The translations under genes were made by a program, and so were the position numbers. Positions 61,101-64,000 of a DNA stretch of 64,000 nt are shown in pieces (position 1 is the stretch's first letter; each line of letters starts with the position of its first letter). Location: positions 351,168 through 415,167 of the forward strand of contig WTPW01000158.1 in the NCBI GenBank assembly GCA_009809945.1, read 5' to 3'. The DNA comes from Gigaspora margarita (Eukaryota > Glomeromycota > Glomeromycetes > Diversisporales > Gigasporaceae). Under the pieces are notes generated by a model. It was given only the letters and a program-made list of their open reading frames with translations. It was not told where the DNA came from and made no database searches.

Positions 61101-61800
61101 TATTAATATGTAAAGCTCTGGATTGTTGTGGAGATCGAATAAGGGTCAGCGTTAATACAATTGCATAAAAAATCTATAAAAAAAAAGAAAAACCCCAGCA
61201 TTAATTGATATTATTATCAGCAAATTAGTAATGGCATATACTGTATAATTGCATACCCAGGCAACAGGCCAAATGTTGTATTGAAGCTCTATTGGATCTT
61301 GACACATAATCGCATGTAACATCCACATTATTAATATTATTGCGCTAACAATTAATCCACCCTTATCGGCACGATTAGTAAAAGTTTGTTCATTAACCCT
61401 CTTTCCATTTGTATTGGTTTCACCATTAGGCAAAGGTTCATAAGTAAACTTATTTTGAGCCTGTCCAACACAAACTTTTATTATAATAAAAAAAATTGAA
61501 ATGATTATATACGAGACTAGTACTATATCAACAATTATCCTAATATTTTTATAAAAAAATTCATTAGATGTGCATAAGGTAATATTATTTATCTCCAAGT
61601 TCAAAAATGGAGTTCCAACACGTTGATTAATGGTATCTATTGTTAATTTTGTTGGTACTCGATAGTAAACCTGGAGGTAAAATTAGCAACTGTAGATGAA
61701 ATATTAAGCTAGAAATACAGCAACACATACTTTAGCATTATCGATTTTACACAGACTATGGATTAAATACGTTATGGAAAGATATTGAAAGTAAAAGTAT
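55121..61800 (-). CDS. ABCC (MRP-type) ABC transporter, copy B, apparently intact
   Basis: A full-length ABCC gene in many exons with introns of about 65-90 nt. Exons fixed by GT-AG sites include one ending at 61257, then 61173-60934 (TMD0), 60287-59844 (RNLMPEINF..., start of TMD1) and 59772-59637. NBD1: Walker [12 protein letters not shown] (about 58570), signature LSDGQKQR (about 58240), then after splicing LDDCLSAVDSC, with Asp in place of the catalytic Glu, normal for ABCC NBD1. NBD2: GKTG/SGKST split by an intron (about 56060/55970), signature NLSHGQRQ, Walker [14 protein letters not shown]-loop CIAHRL. Stop TAA at 55121-55123. The site that is TGA in copy A is Leu here, and the TMD1 exon is unbroken. 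Ambiguous bases lie at 56394-56490. The role is export of conjugates or peptides from cytosol, probably across the vacuolar or plasma membrane; the substrate is unknown. A first exon ending ...SLCKIDNA (about 61730-61790) is likely, but the ATG is not fixed. Confidence 0.85.
60288..60933 (-). other. Long intron between TMD0 and TMD1 exons of ABCC copy B
   Basis: About 646 nt between donor gtaaat and acceptor ag, against about 80 nt for other introns. Copy A has a matching long intron (about 8780-9410), so the extra sequence predates the duplication. Contains taccgacat and gtcgatata words that might be an old element. Confidence 0.6.
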
Positions 61801-62608
61801 CTTTTATATTTTCTTTGTAATATATTAATGGAAAATGAGATCAAGTATTCATACGAATTTAATTAATATTTATTACTTTTGATGAAATAAAAGCTTGCCG
61901 TATGTGTATAATTTATATTGTTTGGGAAAAGGAATTTTATTAGATTATTACATAATAATGACTGGTAATTTAATACGTGTCACAAATTTCGCGGGTATTA
62001 GCGGTAGATTGGAACAAAGGAAATAGGAAATTATAGTAAGCATCTAGGAATTCCATAAATATGATCTAGTTCAATCGATTATTGGGACAATTTATTAATA
62101 GAAATGATGTGTAGATCTCTAACACTTCATAATTTAATAAAATAAGTTGCCGCAGTATGTAAAGTCGAGTTTCAATAAAAAGTCCGGGAATATAACATAT
62201 TTGGCTATCGTCAATCATGCCTTATTTAGGAGCAGACTATTATTTTGGATGTAGATCGCTTTAGATTATATAAATTAATGGATTGGATTTACCATTTTGT
62301 ACTAAAAATAGTACATTTTATAAAATTCGTAGAGACACCAAAACTTATTAAAATTAAATAATTCTTATAATTAAAAACCAATATATATTACTTTATTCAA
62401 TACTATAAAATTTATTTTTATTTATAATATAGATTTTTNAAAAAATTCATTTTAAGATATGCTATTATTTTAAAATATGGATGTACTAAATCTAGTACAC
62501 TTTTAAACCTGGCTGGGTGACTCTCTACAAAAAAAAATATTACAATTTATTTTAGAAAATAATTAAAGAAACCTTAAACTATAAAATAAAAAAAAAATTT
62601 AGACCTTG
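61801..62608. other. Spacer between ABCC copy B and piggyBac
   Basis: 61967-62070 (gtgtcacaaatttcgcggg, gaacaaaggaaatagg) matches 12174-12290 beside copy A. 62285-62560 has two palindromic words gtactaaaaatagtac and gtactaaatctagtac, perhaps the subterminal region of the piggyBac element; I could not define its end. Confidence 0.45.
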
Positions 62609-64000
62609 TTATGTCGTACTGTATGCTAAACGAACATGCTGGGACCAACAATCTGAGCACATTGCATGTGAAATTGTACAGCTACAACAGGTAGTTGTAC
62701 GATTATGACACCCCACACAACGACGTTGTACATATTTGCTTTTAAGACTGGATGTTCCGGGGCCATTACTGAGTGTGGTAAAGTGATGTTCAATATCATC
62801 CGAATCTAGCCTTCGTCTTTTTTTGGTTCGATTGGCAATCGATGCATCCGAATAATAATCGAAAATCGACCTTACTAATTGCTTCCGGAAATCAACATGC
62901 TTTATATTTTGTTTTCCCGGGACAAATTGGCAATATGCGGAGAAGCTATTGGCCTCTACAATTGAAAGATAAAAGGCAAAGATACGATCATCTGAGCGTT
63001 TTGACAAAAGAACATCATGATATGAAAGTGCATTATCACGCAAATTATTAAGAATGTCTACAGCCGATTTATATTCACAATACTCATCAAATAAAACAGG
63101 ACGACGAAATTTCACATTGCCACATTCTTTGATATATCATTTTACTTCTGATCCAAGAGTTGTCGTAGAACAATTAGTAAGAAGTACGATATTCTTGCGA
63201 TCGCGAATTGAACATACGGTTAAATCGACATTATTTATTGTACGAGCTCGACTAACAAATGATCCGTATGCATCCTCAAGTGCATCTGTAATATCATGAG
63301 GGATGTATTTAGGCCAATAATGACGCTTTTTTATCTGTAAGATAGAATAAAGACCGTGATTGTACAAAGCAGTGCACGTATCTATACTTCCAAACCACGA
63401 ATCGCCAATAACTGTTCTACCAGTACGAAACCATGGTTCAGTTAATCTTAATACGGATGCAACAGTAGGTGGGTATTGATTTGAAAATTTTTTTCTTGTA
63501 GCATATTCCGGAGGTTCTGCAGGATCGAGTCTTATAATTATATTGACCTGCGCATCTGCAGTGGCTTTAAATTCGCAACCGATTGGATGAGGTTTTCTTG
63601 GGATTTTTCATTGGAAAGGACCTTTATCGACCTTACCCATCCACTGGTACATTGATTCGTCAATACAAAGATAGGTGCCAGGTGAAACAGCCATTGTAAG
63701 GTTCTCGTTAAATGCGTCATGAAAATGGCGTGCAAAGTAAAAAGGATCATTGCTTTCTGATACATCAGTTAGCTTTAAGTATTTTATGATTTTTCGAAAC
63801 CGTAGGTGTGGCATATAATGCCCAAACATCAATGAAACTCCCTCTGTTTCTTGTCTTGTAGACCAATAATCGCAGATATCTGCGCATTTTACATAAGTCA
63901 TAATCGTTAAGATANCAATAAATTTCATGAATTCCATCCAGGTTAGATCATGCCACCCTCTTTCACACTCACGCGCACATCTATTCGTAGATGGGATCAC
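62609..64000 (-). pseudogene. piggyBac-type transposase, partial at window edge, two in-frame TGA
   Basis: One reading frame runs from the window edge to 62609 with the piggyBac DDE layout: YLCIDESMYQW (first Asp), VIGDSWFGSIDT (second Asp), CSIRDRKNIVLLTNC (third Asp), then RRPVLFDEYCEYKSAVD. It ends in a Cys-rich tail, CVGCHNRTTTCCSC and SHAMCSDCW, like the C-terminal ring/zinc domain of piggyBac. TGA codons interrupt it at 63608-63610 and 63137-63139. Both fit CGA (Arg) to TGA change (flanks FQ_KIPRKPHPIG and EVK_YIKECG). The N-terminus lies beyond the window. Such transposases excise precisely at TTAA. Confidence 0.85.

Noticed and set aside
61187-61250. Apparent extra C-terminal residues of the first TMD0 exon in copy B ([17 protein letters not shown])
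   Set aside because: A donor gtatgc at 61251-61256 and an acceptor before 61173 define an intron of about 83 nt; the residues are intronic.

Overview
This is an AT-rich eukaryotic window dominated by repeats, with a few intron-rich host genes. The best fit is an arbuscular mycorrhizal fungus of the Rhizophagus type (Glomeromycotina). The evidence is strong A+T bias, genes with many introns of about 65-90 nt, a kinase-gene fragment whose Cys-rich head (CGHC...WCLLC, then a GEGGFGSLY loop) I recognise from the expanded TKL-like kinases of these fungi, and piggyBac and L1-like elements. The species call is inference. Scattered N bases and short N runs show a draft assembly.

Layout. 1-2.7 kb: degenerate satellite, a 5'-truncated retroposon with an 18-bp target duplication, and short repeats. 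3.4-10.2 kb (minus): copy A of an ABCC (MRP-type) transporter gene, broken. 10.4-12.2 kb: an insertion next to copy A holding a solo LTR inside a palindromic short element. 12.4-14.4 kb: a seven-copy minisatellite of about 110 bp between two copies of a short coding-like segment. 14.7-21.3 kb (minus): an L1-like LINE with a 1.29-kb internal direct duplication. 21.3-26.5 kb: AT-rich DNA with two MITEs. 26.5-31 kb: the satellite in reverse orientation, carrying a kinase pseudogene fragment, a four-copy tandem repeat and DNA-transposon relics. 33.1-36 kb (minus): an S9-family serine peptidase gene. 36-43.4 kb: many MITEs and tandem repeats. 43.4-52 kb: the satellite in forward orientation, loaded with MITEs. 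52.3-53.3 kb: a tRNA-headed SINE-like element with a MITE inside. 55.1-61.8 kb (minus): copy B of the ABCC gene, apparently intact. 62.6-64 kb (minus): a piggyBac transposase gene running off the window.

Copies A and B belong to one segmental duplication (about 2.7-12.3 kb and 53.4-62.1 kb, same orientation). Comparing them exposes later insertions, including a 295-bp hAT-like element in an intron of copy A and the solo-LTR block beside it.

The most unusual signals are two. First, about 10 kb of satellite whose best conserved part is a pair of small dyads (TTCTGTAACAGAA and TTACAGTAA). Second, a set of short hAT-like elements of similar size (about 175-305 bp) whose arms are arrays of 10-16-nt words that differ completely from element to element; four of these palindromic elements share a TTAGGG-rich core. 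I saw no rRNA, tRNA gene or CRISPR array.
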